33,515 bases of DNA from Cristatella mucedo (GCA_009760855.2 WPIO01000516.1:1-33515), one strand, 5' to 3'. Shown: positions 11,316 to 23,662, numbered from the stretch's first letter. Translations and numbers: made by a program. Notes: generated from the sequence alone by a model not told the origin.

Positions 11316-11792
11316 CCTAGGTATCTGGTATAAATCGAAAAATTAATATTTTGACCGTATTAGATTTTTCCAGCTGAGCTTGCTAATTGGGTCACTTATT
11401 CAATGTATTGCGACCTGGTGTCGCAGTGTTGCTTCAGGTTTTTCGCCTACCTTAGGTAATTGGTAATCTCTGACGTAAGGACGAACAGCCACGTTTTTCA
11501 TAGGCTGCGATAATTGTTTCGATTATTGCTGTGAGTCGGAGCCTCCGTCGCCCGATACTCATCCAGTTGCCGGAGAGGCTCGGCTTGGTCTGCTTAAGGA
11601 AAGAAAGCATTGCATGATAAATTGGCTTTTTGACTTTGCCAGAATTATGCAACTCTGAGAAAGTCCCTGTCTATTAGCATTATACTCCAATTGGCAACGC
11701 CTACTAACAAATGCAGTTCTATCTTATTTCAGATGGTATTACAGCCGTATTGCATCTTGAATTCATAATTCTAATTTTGTGCAGAACTGATA

Positions 11793-11997
11793 ATCATAAT
11801 AATAATAATGCACTTGATAAAGCGCTGTCAGAGAAATAAATCCCTTTCTAGGCGCCTCACACCTGCTGCAAGGAAAGCGAGATAGAATGTTGTGTAACAT
11901 CCTACTTGATAAACATGAATAGCATGGTTAGGGGTGACATTCACAGGGTCAGCTGAGGGCGCTTTATCAAGTGCAATATTATTATTATTATTATTGT
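11793..11997. mobile_element. L2 3' tail in reverse with a second tail end in forward orientation (palindromic)
   Basis: From 11955 down to 11793 the minus strand reads as the L2 3' untranslated region and tail, including GTGACATTC, AGGCGCC and GCGCTTTATCAAGTGC, ending in (TTA)n. Immediately to the right, 11951-11997 carries the same tail terminus in forward orientation (AGGGCGCTTTATCAAGTGC, then (TTA)n). The two ends therefore form inverted arms of about 40 bases around a roughly 120-base centre, and the segment could fold into a hairpin. Confidence 0.75.
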
Positions 11998-12299
11998 TGC
12001 TAAGCCACTGTTGACGGTCTACTGTGGTTTACTTGTAATCAGGTTAATGGCTTAGTCCACGTATGACCTTTAGCCAAAAATGTAAGTGAACCAGTAGTTT
12101 CAAAACATAAAAAACCTGAAACTGTGATATGTGACTGAATACCACGTGCCAAGTGTGGGATGATCGGTAAAAACCGGCTAAAGGATTCATTGATTTACTG
12201 ACTGAGCTTCCGAGTCTTGTCTTCTACAAATGTTTAGTGAGGAAGTTAAATGAATGCTTAGTTTTGTGAATTGAAAAATCATTCTCCTTCATTCTAACA

Positions 12300-15200
12300 G
12301 GCTCCTTAGTGTTGAACTTAAACCAGTTATTTTTATTTAATGACTTGACGGCACACGTTCAGCTAGTAAGAATCGTAAGCAGCTACACAATTTTCTATAA
12401 ACGTAATTTCATGCTTTAAATGACCCAACGAGTTAGCTCATGCAAATTGTCGAGGAAGTACAGGACACTTCGCCCAAAGTGTGCCTGCGCTTATTAGTTT
12501 CAACAGCAACCCATTATGATTAAATGATTTATGCCAAAATTATTGCAAGATGATGCAGAGGTTAGCCTTCACTTGTCGAAAAGACTGCTGCGTCGCCGTC
12601 CTTTGGTTTTCTATACTTGGTTAACAGCAGCCGAGTCCCAAAATGCATGCAACATCGATAAAAGAGACAGCTATTCGTCTTAGCTTCTACCTATGTTGTA
12701 TATTATGCCTACTAGTTGAGCACATGCGGTTCCTGAAAGGGTGAAATATCTAGATGCTTGAGTTTTTTTAATGCCACTGGCAACCGATAGAATGAGTCAA
12801 CAATAATGCTGCAGCAATAACGTGCATGAATGACCGTCTAACGATGCCCATACACAGTCACAGCGACCGAAGCATACCCGGGCTAAAAATAACAGTAATG
12901 CCGTGTTTCGACTGCTGGCAAGGTTTACATGGAGATCATTCTCACGCAGGCCAGCAATTTACGTGAGACTTCTGTCAGTGCTTAGCTTCATCTATAGGTA
13001 ATGTAAAGAGCTGTACAGTGTTCTAACAAATAACTGAGCATAAATCTAGGGCTTTAAATACCTAGCAATTTTGTAGGGTTTCAAAAAGTGCCCCTCAGAT
13101 AATGTAATTTATTTCTTACAAAGCTGTGTGGAGTTATCAGCTAGCAGCAAAACGTATTGAGCCACCCGTTACGGCACACGACCAACAGATTTAGAAATTT
13201 TATGTTTATGAGATGACAGTTGTCATATGTGTTGCTCTTCTTTATTCCTGGTGGGGTGTCAAAGTGAGGTGCACATGCCATTTCTCGTTGCCAACAAACC
13301 TTACTGCCCACACGAAATTCGAAGGTATTGAAAAACAAGAAGTAATGGTCGCAAATTGAGTCCAGAGTTATATATAACTGGTAACATCACCTCCACAATT
13401 CTTACTCAACGATATCTACTCTCCTGTTTCCGACTACCGCATATTCTTTCCAGCTATCCTGAACTGCAACTTTCATGCTACTCGCTACCTCAACTGCTCT
13501 CCTGACTCGGGTATGGTTCTCTTTTTCACTTTGTTGCCTATAATAAAACGTGTTGCCTACCGAATGCAAGCCGAAAGCAGCCCAGTCTTTCGCTTAGCTG
13601 TACAAAACTGTTTCGTTTATCAACCACATAACCTTTGTGGGCTTGTGTAGTTATAGGCGGAGATACATTAAATTAATATAAAAACTGCATCTGATGGTAA
13701 TTAATTTGATAACTGACAAGTGCCTGGTGCAGAAACGTTGTGCACGCCTTGAATAAAGGGGCGGCCTGAAGAGTGATAGATCGTGGGATCTTTAAAGTAA
13801 GGCGACTGTTTAGAGTGTGTAGGCTTGGCTTGGCCTGTGTGGTTTTCGGTGCAAAGATCTGTTGGAGTCACGAGATTTTTCGCGTGGTCGTCCTACCCAG
13901 CTCGAGAACATGTCCGAGGGCTATCGCAAAAATAGAAAAAAACGTCTATTGAAGAACTGCTAAGAAATAGTGCTTTGTATGACTGTCTGTGATTCAAGGA
14001 GAAGCGCTAATATTAGTCACAAACCCAAGAGTTAAGAGCACGATATTGCGACGCCAATTATACCAAGTCAAACAAATGGACTTAAGACTGGCTATGGGAT
14101 CAATTGTATCAAACAGGCTAATTTAGAAAAATAAGGACAACGTCTGCAGAACTCAAAATGTAGTTATCCGTTAGACAGTGTGGTTATCGGTCAGTTCCAA
14201 TGGTGATGACTATTTCAAGTTTAACGTATTTGGAGAGCATGAGCATGCATTTCTGCATTATTTTGTTATCTACTTATATCTAAGGCTCACATGCCAGCTT
14301 GAGATATTGAATAGCATACTTCGATGTGCTAGTTTGAATGTAATGTTTATAGACGCAATAGCAGCGCAGCTCTTGAGCAGGTCAAATTCTGTGGAATACC
14401 ATGCACACGTTGTATAAATTCATCTAGTTGTTACAATTCAATTTTCATTTGCTACAGCTCACATGTGAATGGCTTGAATGGTAATTCAGATAGATTAATA
14501 CTAGCCACACATTTCGCTGTCCTAATTTAGTAAGGAGCATAAGAAAGATAAACATCCCTTTACAATAGTTATCCAATGCAACATCCAAAATGTTGCTGCA
14601 GTGCAGTATATAAGTCATATTTAATTCATTTTGTATGCTCTCATGCAATAATTACATCTTTATCCAGGCATTTCGTAAATACCGTAAGGCTCAATCAAAT
14701 GACTTTTGTTGTTACAACAAGCACCATAGCTCTTAACCAAAACCATAGATAAATTCAAACTAATTCCCGGCGCCACAATGAATAATGCTTAGGTACTCAT
14801 TTCTGTGCATTAGTGAGCACGCCACACATGCTGTGCTTGTTTTCTGACGATAAATTCACTTAATATTACTGCTTCTTTTTAGAAATCAAGGCAAAATTTA
14901 CTGATTTTGACTCAGGATTATGTTGGCAGAATATAAAGGTGGTGTTCGAGAACTTTACTTTTATATCTGAACGTGCTGGTTTGAACAGCTATAACACACA
15001 GCTGAGAAAAAATTCGAGGCCATGCTGACTTGAATACTTTGCACAAGCCTTTCCTGGCAGCCTGCCCAAGCGAAAGCAAATTTAACCGAATTACGTGCGC
15101 CTATAAGACGATACGACTACGTTTTGGGATGGAGGCAGCAATAGGTAGACTCTCGCTTAAGCTCGGCAATTTTAAAGTAGGAAGGCACAGAGAGTCTCAG

Positions 15201-16080
15201 AAGGAAATTTAGTCGGAACCTAAAAAAAACAAATAGTTAGCATTACGTTGGTTTCAATATTGCTATAGATGCGGAAGGGTTGAAGGAGTGCAATACGTAA
15301 ATGCCATGAATAAACCATGGTCATGGAATCAATAGAGAAAAACTGACGCAGTGTCAGTTATCCCAGGCCTTATTGGCCTGCTTGGATTTTAGAATATGTT
15401 TAGTGCATGTAGAGGTATTAAGTTACAGGAAGGCAGCATTGAAAATTTGTGTCATAACTACAGAAATAATAATAGTTATTCTGACTATTGAGGATTAATA
15501 CATGAGATGCGGAACGATTAGAGTGTCCGTTCAAATGTCAGCGGATATGAAAATATAACGATGCACAAGCCATATACCTGGATGATTGACCGTTATTGCT
15601 TATCTGAGTGTAGACTAATGCTTATAGATGCAATGATCGCTTGGTTAACTCGGTCCTATATTCTTTCAATTCCTCGGTATTGTTGCAGGGCTCAGCCAGC
15701 AGCTTCAGCTCTTTAACTGATATTTCATGTTGTTATTTGAGCTTTTCTGTCATGTCGTCACATTTAGAATTGGAACGGAAAATGGTGTGAAAGTTGGTAG
15801 CGTAGGGTAAGCAAATTTACCATTTTATTAAGGATCTCGTAATTAGCAGCACCTGTTTGTTTGTGTTTCATAACTTAAAAACATTTTATGGAGACGCATC
15901 ATTTAAAATTCCCAAAACCACATTTCGTTCACCAAATAGTTGAGGTCCTTTAGCAAATCGGACTTCTGTTTTTTACGATAGAGAAAACAGACATAGTCCG
16001 TGGATTTACTGTTTAAATGATGATAAGATTAATGTTAAGGCATTTGAATAGCATGCTGCGACAGATAATCTCAATTCAGG
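12300..16080 (+). repeat. Left copy of duplicated unit X (direct repeat of 22570-25830)
   Basis: In direct orientation, 12300-13375 aligns with 22570-23640 and 15440-16080 with 24660-25830. Good anchors are the CAGCAGCCGAGTCCCA stretch at about 12630 and 22915, GCCACCCGTTA at about 13160 and 23430, and TGCACAAGCC/T at about 15563 and 24778. Between 13640 and 15400 I see only patchy similarity. The right copy is longer in places because it holds a SINE, a hAT MITE and other insertions. Apart from the minus-strand frame listed separately, I see no gene in it. Confidence 0.75.
13141..13338 (-). other. Minus-strand open frame aligned in phase with 23326-23622
   Basis: This 65-codon frame and the 98-codon frame in the right X copy align without gaps for about 59 codons, sharing positions such as 'IKK' against 'LKK' and 'NGW'. 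The right frame stays open where the left hits a stop, and the alignment stays in phase beyond that stop. Protein identity looks lower than DNA identity, which suggests neutral drift rather than selection. No known domain is visible. It is either a decayed exon or chance. Confidence 0.2.
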
Positions 16081-16099
16081 GGATGTATAACTCCTCGCA

Positions 16100-16900
16100 A
16101 AAGTATAAATACCCAAGGTTAACTGGGATGCAAGGTATCTGACCTCTGAAGCAGCCACCGTTACAAAGTACATTCCTTAGGCTGTCATACTAAAGAAGCG
16201 TGATAGGACAGCCGATTAGTAAGACCCACATCTACTACTTTGTTTCCGGTTCTGCCTCATGAATCTTCCGGTAGATTAGAAAAGGACTGAATTCGGAAAC
16301 CTTCTTGCCGTTCGATCCGAAAATACTGCTTTTTAGCAGCAGAAAATCAATGCTGACCCAATTCCGAAGCCATACAGAGTTGAAGTGTTTGCAGGAATCA
16401 GTAGCAAAGTATTTCCTTGTAATTAGTATTTCAATACAAAGGCAATATTTGCAATGCCACCCAAACTGAGATAGCTTCATTGGCGACAAGTTTGCTTTAG
16501 AAAAATTTGATTCTGGTTCGGTATCCAGTCGTTCCTTCCGGATTTTGCAGCTTTAATTTGCTCGTGACCAATAACGGTGCCGAATAGACTTAAGTTTATA
16601 CCGTTCTATAAGGATAATCATGATTTGAGCAGCTGAGCCTATGGGAAAGGGAAGCCTAGGATTGCCAAAGAGGATGTAATGAAAAATCTCTGGCAACCTG
16701 ATACGGCTGAAGCTAGTTAAAGGGAGTCCCCATTTCAAGCGCTTCTCAAAGGTGTCGGGTTGCATGTGGCCACATTTCCGATCCTCAAATTACGGAGGCA
16801 ATGTAAAAACAGGATGCTACTCACTTACCTAGACCAATACTGGCGTTGCCTAGCCAATAGAAGAGTTAGTCATCATATTGGAATCTTGAAATATATGTTG
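16100..16900. other. Junction between left X and right U; no gene recognised
   Basis: Both duplications lose clear alignment here, so the original tandem junction should lie in this interval. Two minus-strand frames (16235-16489 and 16553-16765) show no recognisable features. Confidence 0.35.
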
Positions 16901-18225
16901 GCAGTGACAGAGAGCATAGCTAAAAATAACACAACATGCATTGAAATTCAAATCCAAGTGTTAAAGCTGCTGAGAAATTGTGATGGGAAAATTTTCTGGT
17001 GCTTCAAATCTCTCATCATAATCTGAACCTTGCACGTACAGGTATCACAAGGAATGCTAAGCATCTTAGCCTAAAACCTATGCTGAAACAATGAACCGTA
17101 CATTTATGCTCCATAAGCACCTCCATTTCTTATCTACAGTTGAAGAAAACTGTACGATCAAGTGATGGGCTAAACAACCCACTTCTCTAACCGTCATGAA
17201 GCCTGCAAGTACTAACTATCATACTTCATCATTGTCTTAGCTCTCGAATTGTATGAGCTTAAGTATTCAACTTCCAGAACTCCGGCGAATAGCTAAATAC
17301 ACAATAGAAATATGGCCCGTTTAAGCTGTTACCAGGCGTTTGGGATAACAAGTCACTGCAGGCCATTCTTCATACCTAAGATCTCCGAAATCACCTCTGA
17401 CTTAAATTTTCACGGTAAAAAGCAGCCTATTCCCTCCTGATTCCGGCATGGGGTACTCATCGTCAAGTAAATGCCTAGTTGATGCATTAATATCTCACCT
17501 GTCAAATGAAGCATAGCTTTTTGAAGGCTCGAGAAAAGAAATGCAAAACTCAGCAGCCAGGCGTTTAAGTAATAAAAGTCGGTACTTCGAAAATAGACAC
17601 ATTCTCATTGCCCAGCATTTCCTCTGCAAGACATCGAGGTTCCTTCACTAAATTGTAGGATGCTTTCTTCTCCTGCTAACGATTAATAATATACTTATTA
17701 ACTAAGGCACTATTCTTACCAAATTTTCTGTCTAAAGTCAATTAGAAATCAGTTTACAAAACCATAAATTCTTCGGAAACCACAGTTTCAATTTGTGTCA
17801 TCTTAAAGCACAATTGTGCTGATTGACTTAGCGCCGTTCTGAGACTTAAGGATATTTATTAAAAAGCTGATAACCCACTTGTTCAACAAAAACTGAGCTC
17901 GGTTGATTTGAATTTTATTTCTATGCTAATGAATGCTGCAATTGTGATTACAATCACTACCAATTTACAAGCAAACTTTGAAGTAGGTAAATAAAGCTTA
18001 GACTGAGATTGAGTTTTCAATTAGACCATCGTTAAAACATTTAACAATACAAGTAGTATTACGTCCTTCATTACGACCGTAAGTTATTCAAAAGAAAAAT
18101 ATTTGTTTTTGGATTGATCCGATAATTTATCATGATAACTAAAGAAATTCTCGCACTTGATTATTTTTATCCATTCTCTCAGATTTCTGCTCAAAACGCA
18201 TTAATTTTTACACGCACAAATGCAT

Positions 18226-18226
18226 G

Positions 18227-18257
<31 letters not shown>

Positions 18258-18260
18258 GTA

Positions 18261-18346
<86 letters not shown>
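18226..18346. repeat. (TA)n microsatellite, about 120 bp
   Basis: This is an almost pure TA dinucleotide run, interrupted near 18248-18262 by TG and GTAG variants. The open frames across it, alternating Tyr and Ile, are artefacts. The left U arm lacks it. Such tracts often vary in length and can extrude cruciforms. Confidence 0.97.
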
Positions 18347-18350
<4 letters not shown>

Positions 18351-20765
18351 TATAACTTTTATTTTGTATTAGTTTTGACCAGCTAGAATTTGAGCGATTC
18401 CTGTAAAAGTTATTCAACTTAATCTCGAATACCACTTTCGTACTTTCCTAATGGAGCTCTAATGACTTCAATATCATTTATTCTTGAAAATAGTCTTAAA
18501 AACCTGAATCGAGAGCTAACTTTCTCGCTGGATCATAGTATAGTGTTGTGGGCAAGTGATGACGCATGTAAACTTAGATGACTTATACTTCACTATTGAC
18601 TGTTTCCGTGAAAGTTGAGCAAAGGCTACAAACGTTTTGCCTCAGCCTCCGGGAGTCAACGAGTAGTCGGAAGCTCCGTCCCTGGCTTTCCACGAATCGT
18701 TGAGCATAGCTGCAATGGTTAAATGCAGTTGCAAGGTAAGAAACTGTTTAAACGTGAAAAATGACCCACAACCTTACATTGTGGAATTAAGGTATTCAAA
18801 AAGTTTCCTTTAATGCGGGGAATAATTCTGCTACCTCTGGGTTATCACTCCTATTCCCAGTGATTAATAAATGAAGGCTATGATATCTTTTCTTACATAC
18901 TATGCATTATCCTAGGTAATTCGTCTTGTAGAGCTTGCTAATAGGAATGCAACTTTCAGTACATTGAAAAGGAAATCAGAGAACACTACACAGATGTACA
19001 GAAAATCCCGTGAGGAGTCAATTATACATTCTTTGATACAAGGAAAGGTATAAGATCAGGTAGGCAAAAAACCGGAGTTTAACTTATTCCTAAATTATGA
19101 CTCTTTCCATTTTACTGTATTTGCTCTTGAAGTTAACCACCGGAAATAAATCTTCCAGCTATACTCAAAGGCATAATATTTACGTTAATGAACGACTAGA
19201 TCATTTAGATACTGCTAAAACCAAGCTCCAACTATAAATATCCCGATTTTGGAAGTACCAAATGCCCTAACTTGATGCACTACCTTTATGTAAGAATGCT
19301 GTAAATAGAAAAAAAGTTCGGTGTTAACATTGAGAGTTTAACAAGCGAGTTTGAGGATCAATACCAAATATTACTGACGTATTTACTATTTAAAGATCAC
19401 AATCCTCGTTCTAAATCGTGTCTCATTTCCAATGCTCCTTCTTACCTTACTCGATAGTGCCTTTGGGATAGAGGCGGTTTTCTCTGAGAAAGAACAACCA
19501 AAAAATTATTTAATGCAAGATGTTTCCACGACGTATTACCGTGATAAATACTGGATGATCAGAGACATGAGAAATATCCCGACCCGATAAGGCTACCCAC
19601 AGCAAGAGCCTATGTAAACCAGTGCAGTAGGGACGTTTGGAACTGGCTATTTACTTACAGAATTTCTGGCAGATACAGTTCCAGAAATAGAACATGTATT
19701 TTTAATGAAACATTTGTAGCCATCTCAGAATCACACAATTTTATCTACCGCCAGACACGGTGTGGCTTATCGTTTAATCTTTCAACTTAAAATTAACCTG
19801 CATTAGTAATAAATTAGCTAATGATTTTTCATTGCTAGTAAAGGAAATGCGCATTTATAGGAAAAGCTAGTTTTAAGCAGAACCTCATTTGCATCTTTAT
19901 CCATGCTGAGTTTTTTCTGCGCAGTTCTGAACTTTTATTTTTTATTTTTGCAGACGTATTTTCTAGCACAAATGAAGTGTGGATTAGAGCTTCAGTAGGA
20001 AATAGAGATCTGAGGATTTTTATAAATCAGGCTACAATGTAAAGCACAGCTCTTTGAGGCTACTCGCTGGCCAGGAGGTTGATTCAGATTCACCTCTGAG
20101 AATTAAAGTAATAATACTTGGATTTTGCTCTATTGTTAGGTTAGTAGATGTGCATTCCTCGGGAATGTGTATAAAATCCCCGCCAGCAATAAAATATACT
20201 GTATTTGCGTAAGGAATTCAAAACATCGACTGCCAACTTGTCCCAATCTGCTAAGGAATTCAATGTGTGTACACAACATGAGCCAGCATTTGCGTAATGA
20301 ATTCGAATTTGAAATAAATGGACACATGTAGTGTCTTTGTCTGCTATGGAGACTTCAGGACTACACTCATATCCTCAGGTTTCCAGTAGCACGAATAAGA
20401 GTCAGGACTTTCAGGACCCAGGTAATAATGATAATTAGAATGCATTTCTATTGAATTCTCTGAGAAATAAGCATCTATCGAGTAAACTAACTTGTGCTTC
20501 ACTGCGTTAGCCAAAAATTACAGCCTATGTTACTTAAAAATAACTAATGCAAATTGAAAATAAATAAAAATGTAGAAATACACTTGAACTGGGTTTTATT
20601 ACATTTTAAAGAAATAAATTGCATAGCACAGGATAAAACAGCAAGTTAATTTAGCACTATAAAGCGGGTAGATTCTCTCATGCACTTATTAAGTCGTAGA
20701 AATATTATACTTATTAATATACAGTATGAAATTCAAAGTTGCTGAGCTTGATTTATGTACTCGGC

Positions 20766-20771
20766 TTTATT
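20766..20771 (-). terminator. Polyadenylation signal of peptide copy 2
   Basis: TTTATT on the plus strand is AATAAA on the coding strand, at the same place as the signal 3' of gene 1. The surrounding flank also aligns. Confidence 0.55.
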
Positions 20772-20925
20772 CAAGAGCGTAAAGACAAATGAGTTCTTAG
20801 AATCAAGATGATTATTCTCACGGGTGGTACTGTGAGGCTTATTCCAAGATTATTGTGCTACTAATAGGTCAGCCAAATGATGCTTCTTGAAATCCAAACT
20901 TGGTCTTTGATAATATGGTTCTTTG

Positions 20926-21151
20926 TCAAATGGTCCGCGAATCAACCGAATTAATATTTGATCTCTCCATTCCATGCCATGGACCCTGGCAGTAACACGC
21001 TAAGTTCCCTAGCACTCGGTTGGTTATATCGACAGTAAAGGCGTCCTCTTCCACAGTAATTGCAATCCCTGTAAGTCAGGCAAATAGCACCATTTGCTGC
21101 CGCATGTGAGGTCAGTAAGGCAAGTATGGCGGCTAAGATCGCCAGCTTCAT
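20926..21151 (-). pseudogene. Frameshifted paralogue of the six-cysteine peptide gene (copy 2)
   Basis: The first 44 or so codons match gene 1 closely: the same signal peptide pattern ending in AAA-N, and cysteines spaced C-x5-C-x2-C-x6-C with 'CNYC' kept. Four extra bases (CACT on the plus strand, about 21013-21016) then shift the frame. As written, the frame ends at 20951 as a 66-residue product lacking the last two cysteines. In the shifted phase the DNA still encodes the C-x-C pair and the gene-1-like 'GMERSN' tail, with a stop at about 20926. The break is therefore recent relative to the duplication, or it is a sequencing error. Upstream and 3' flanks remain alignable with gene 1. Confidence 0.8.
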
Positions 21152-22162
21152 TTCGATGAGGATGCGCTAGCAACCGGAACACAAGCATTCAGGAACTTTT
21201 TTCTTTGTAGTTAGGCGAGAAATGTGACCGAGAAATGTCAACATTCAATGGTCACTCTTAAAATCAAGGATTACAGATAAAAACAATTGACGCTTTCAGG
21301 ATGAAACTAAAATAACGGAATTAGCTGCATAAATAATTTTTACGACATAGATTTGCGGTTTAATTTAACTAGCAAGCAAATAACGAGTAACGGACACGCT
21401 GCTATGTAAAAAATCACGTTGAGAGTCAAATTATTCCCCTAAACTATTTTTCAAAATCTCGCAAAGCTAAGAAATTGTAGGTTACATTGCAATTTAATGA
21501 CCATTGTAAAGAATCTATCGTCGCATAATTTATCCGGCTACTTCCTCATTCGTTACTTAGATGATATATCTTTCAATTCTCTCTTGAGAAAATATAGCAC
21601 AAAATAATGCTGTCACATATAATTGCAAAATGGGATCTCTGAATGAAATGATTTCAAAATGGAAAAGCTGAAACAGAAAAAATTGCTTATTGTAGAGTGC
21701 TATCCTTTTCTGGCAACCGCTTAATCAAGACCGAGCGCGACCCGAATTGGCAATAATCAGTCTAGCTTGTGCCTAGCTTGTTGCCAGACAGTCGTTAAAT
21801 ACTTTTGTAATGCAACACGAAGCAAGGCTCATTCATACCTTCGATAAAGATGCGAAGTTACTTCATGAGTTAGGATTCTCTCAAAGGTGAAAAGGCTGGG
21901 ATGAAAAGACCTGAATCGCTGAGCTGCAGGTAATGCCAGACCTACCACGTGAGTGCCAATTTAAGTTGTCGCATGTTTGGTGTGTGATACCTGAACTTTG
22001 CCACTCGCAATGCTCTCTTGCTGGTAATTAGATTACTAGTGAAAATAGCATCTGGGAATTTTCTCAGTCAGAAGGAAGTAGCACCTAGGAATTTATATGG
22101 CTTCAGTCTTGTTTAGGCCTGGTATCTTGCAGACTGTCGATGCTATTTTGTGATCTCAATGC

Positions 22163-22293
22163 TGGTTTGGTAAAGCGGTTAAGGTGTTCGCGCCGACCAA
22201 AGTAGCGGGCTCGAGCCACGAGGCATATGTGAAGCACTTGAACAGAGATTAAGTTCTCTTAGGGTGCTATACCAATGAATTATATTTTATATT
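22163..22293 (+). mobile_element. tRNA-derived SINE, family A, copy 1
   Basis: The head TGGTTTGGTAAAGCGGTTA matches a tRNA-type A box and GCGGGCTCGAGCC a B box. The tail AGAGATTAAGTTCTCTTAGG, then TGCTATACC and AT-rich sequence, resembles the L2 3' tail. The element is flanked by a 5-base direct repeat, AATGC (22158-22162 and 22294-22298). The paralogous place in the left U arm (about 4780-4795) reads through without it, giving an empty site. Confidence 0.82.
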
Positions 22294-23325
22294 AATGCAA
22301 AGATAAAGATATGAGGGAAGACAGCAATCCTCATTGTTGAGGTTATAGGCCAAGGTCTGTTTTTACTGCTCTATTAGCCGATTCCAGGCTAATTCTGGCT
22401 AAATAGATTTATAGTTGGTCGTTAATTCCACCACGGCCATTTGCATGCTGCTAGCTTATAATCCGAGTACAAAGTACAGTATACAATAAATAGACAGCAA
22501 AACTGTTGAAAATTAGCTTTAGGCTGCTCTTGTTAGTTATTTGAAGTGTGAAACTAATGCCCAAAAGTATTGACTGAAAGTCTTCAAGTGGATCCGTTAT
22601 TCATTATATTTAATGATTTTATGGGATACGCTCAGCCAGTAAAAATCTTAAGCAGCTCCGCAACTCCTGTCAAAGGTAACTTCAAGCTTTGAATATCCCA
22701 AAGAGTTAGCACATACAAATTATTGAGGGATTACACGATGCTAACATATACATATGCATGGGATTATTTTTTTCAAAGGTGACCCGATATGATTAAATGC
22801 TGATGCCAAAATTACTTTAAGATAATACCACAAATAAATAAGGGAGTCAGTCTTCAATGGTTAAATAGCCCGTTGTGTCTGGGTTCTTTGGTATTCTATA
22901 GTTTCTTAGCAGCAGCCGAGTCCCAGAATTCATGCACCGTAGAGGTAAGGAGCAGCTCCTCGTTTTAGATGCTGCCTCGGCTCTATATTATGAGTAATCA
23001 CTAAGCACAAGCCGTACTTGAAAATGATCAAATATTTAGCGGCTTGGATCGTTTTAGAGCCACAGGTAAACTATAGAATAAGCCTACTATGGTTCTACAG
23101 CAATACCGTAAATAAGTCACCTTGCAACCACGCCAGTGATCCAAGCATGCCCGTAGTGAAAAATGCCAGGAAGCTGCGTTTTGCCTGCTGGTAAGGTTTA
23201 CCTGGAGGTAATGCGTACGCAAGCCAAAAGTTTATGTGCAACTCTTGTCAATGCTTCCTTGATGGCAACGCAGAGAGCTGCACAGTGTTCTAATAAATAA
23301 TTGTGTACGATTTTACGGCTTCTTT

Positions 23326-23622
23326 CTACCTAAAAATTGTGTAGGATTTCAAAAAGTGCCTCTCAGACTGTGTAATTCTATTTCTTAGAAAGCTGCCAGG
23401 AGTTTTAAGATAGCAGCAATCCGCAAAGCGCCACCCGTTATTGCGCATTTCTAAGATATGTAGATAGTTTGTATTAATGTGATAGCAGCTCAGATATGAG
23501 ATGTTTTTCTTTAATTCTGGTGAGGGGTTTAAGTTAGGTGCATTTGCCAGTTCGTCTTTGCCAAAAAAAGTTCCTGCTAAAAGGTAATTCGAAGGTAATG
23601 AAAACAAGAGACAATAACTCAC
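23326..23622 (-). other. Minus-strand open frame, partner of 13141-13338
   Basis: This 98-codon frame has no signal peptide and no recognised motif. Its first 70 or so codons run in phase with the left X copy, whose frame is interrupted by two stops over the same span. It could be the better-preserved remnant of an exon, but it is equally consistent with non-coding duplicated DNA. Confidence 0.2.
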
Positions 23623-23662
23623 AAGTAGTCCAGAGTGTCAGATGCACATAAATATGCCGAGT

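Larger units (their letters stand above)
4500..12300 (+). repeat. Left copy of duplicated unit U (inverted relative to 16900-22570)
   Basis: Reading this region forward and 22570-16900 as its reverse complement gives a nearly continuous by-eye alignment. Anchor pairs are 4640-4690 with 22390-22440, 4980-5100 with 21840-21960, 6140-6200 with 21550-21600, 6570-6860 with 21030-21290, 6945-7100 with 20760-20920, 7430-7530 with 20340-20430, 8160-8230 with 19570-19640, 8350-8400 with 19400-19450 and 9640-9780 with 17310-17450. Similarity is patchy but clear, with many indels, so the duplication is old. From about 10390 to 10770 the match is weaker, and beyond that I lose it. Sequence only in this arm includes 5290-6050 (with a SINE), an L2 tail (6268-6384), L2 copy 2 (8893-9628), a GC-rich block (about 9985-10390) and an L2-tail palindrome (11793-11997). 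I did not compute percent identity. Confidence 0.85.
16900..22570 (-). repeat. Right copy of duplicated unit U (inverted relative to 4500-12300)
   Basis: The reverse complement of this region aligns with the left arm at the anchors given there. It carries the broken second peptide gene plus its 5' and 3' flanks. Arm-specific material includes about 1.4 kb between 17470 and 18950 (with the TA microsatellite) and a SINE at 22163-22293. Outside these elements I see no further gene. The minus-strand frames at 20136-20327 and in the TA tract are not credible. Confidence 0.85.

Noticed and set aside
15600-15790. Minus-strand coiled-coil-like reading with lysine, glutamate and leucine periodicity
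   Set aside because: It is short, interrupted by a stop and not matched in the right X copy, so it is probably chance.
18132-18435. Two open frames of about 80 codons across the TA tract
   Set aside because: They encode only alternating Tyr and Ile from the (TA)n microsatellite and are artefacts.
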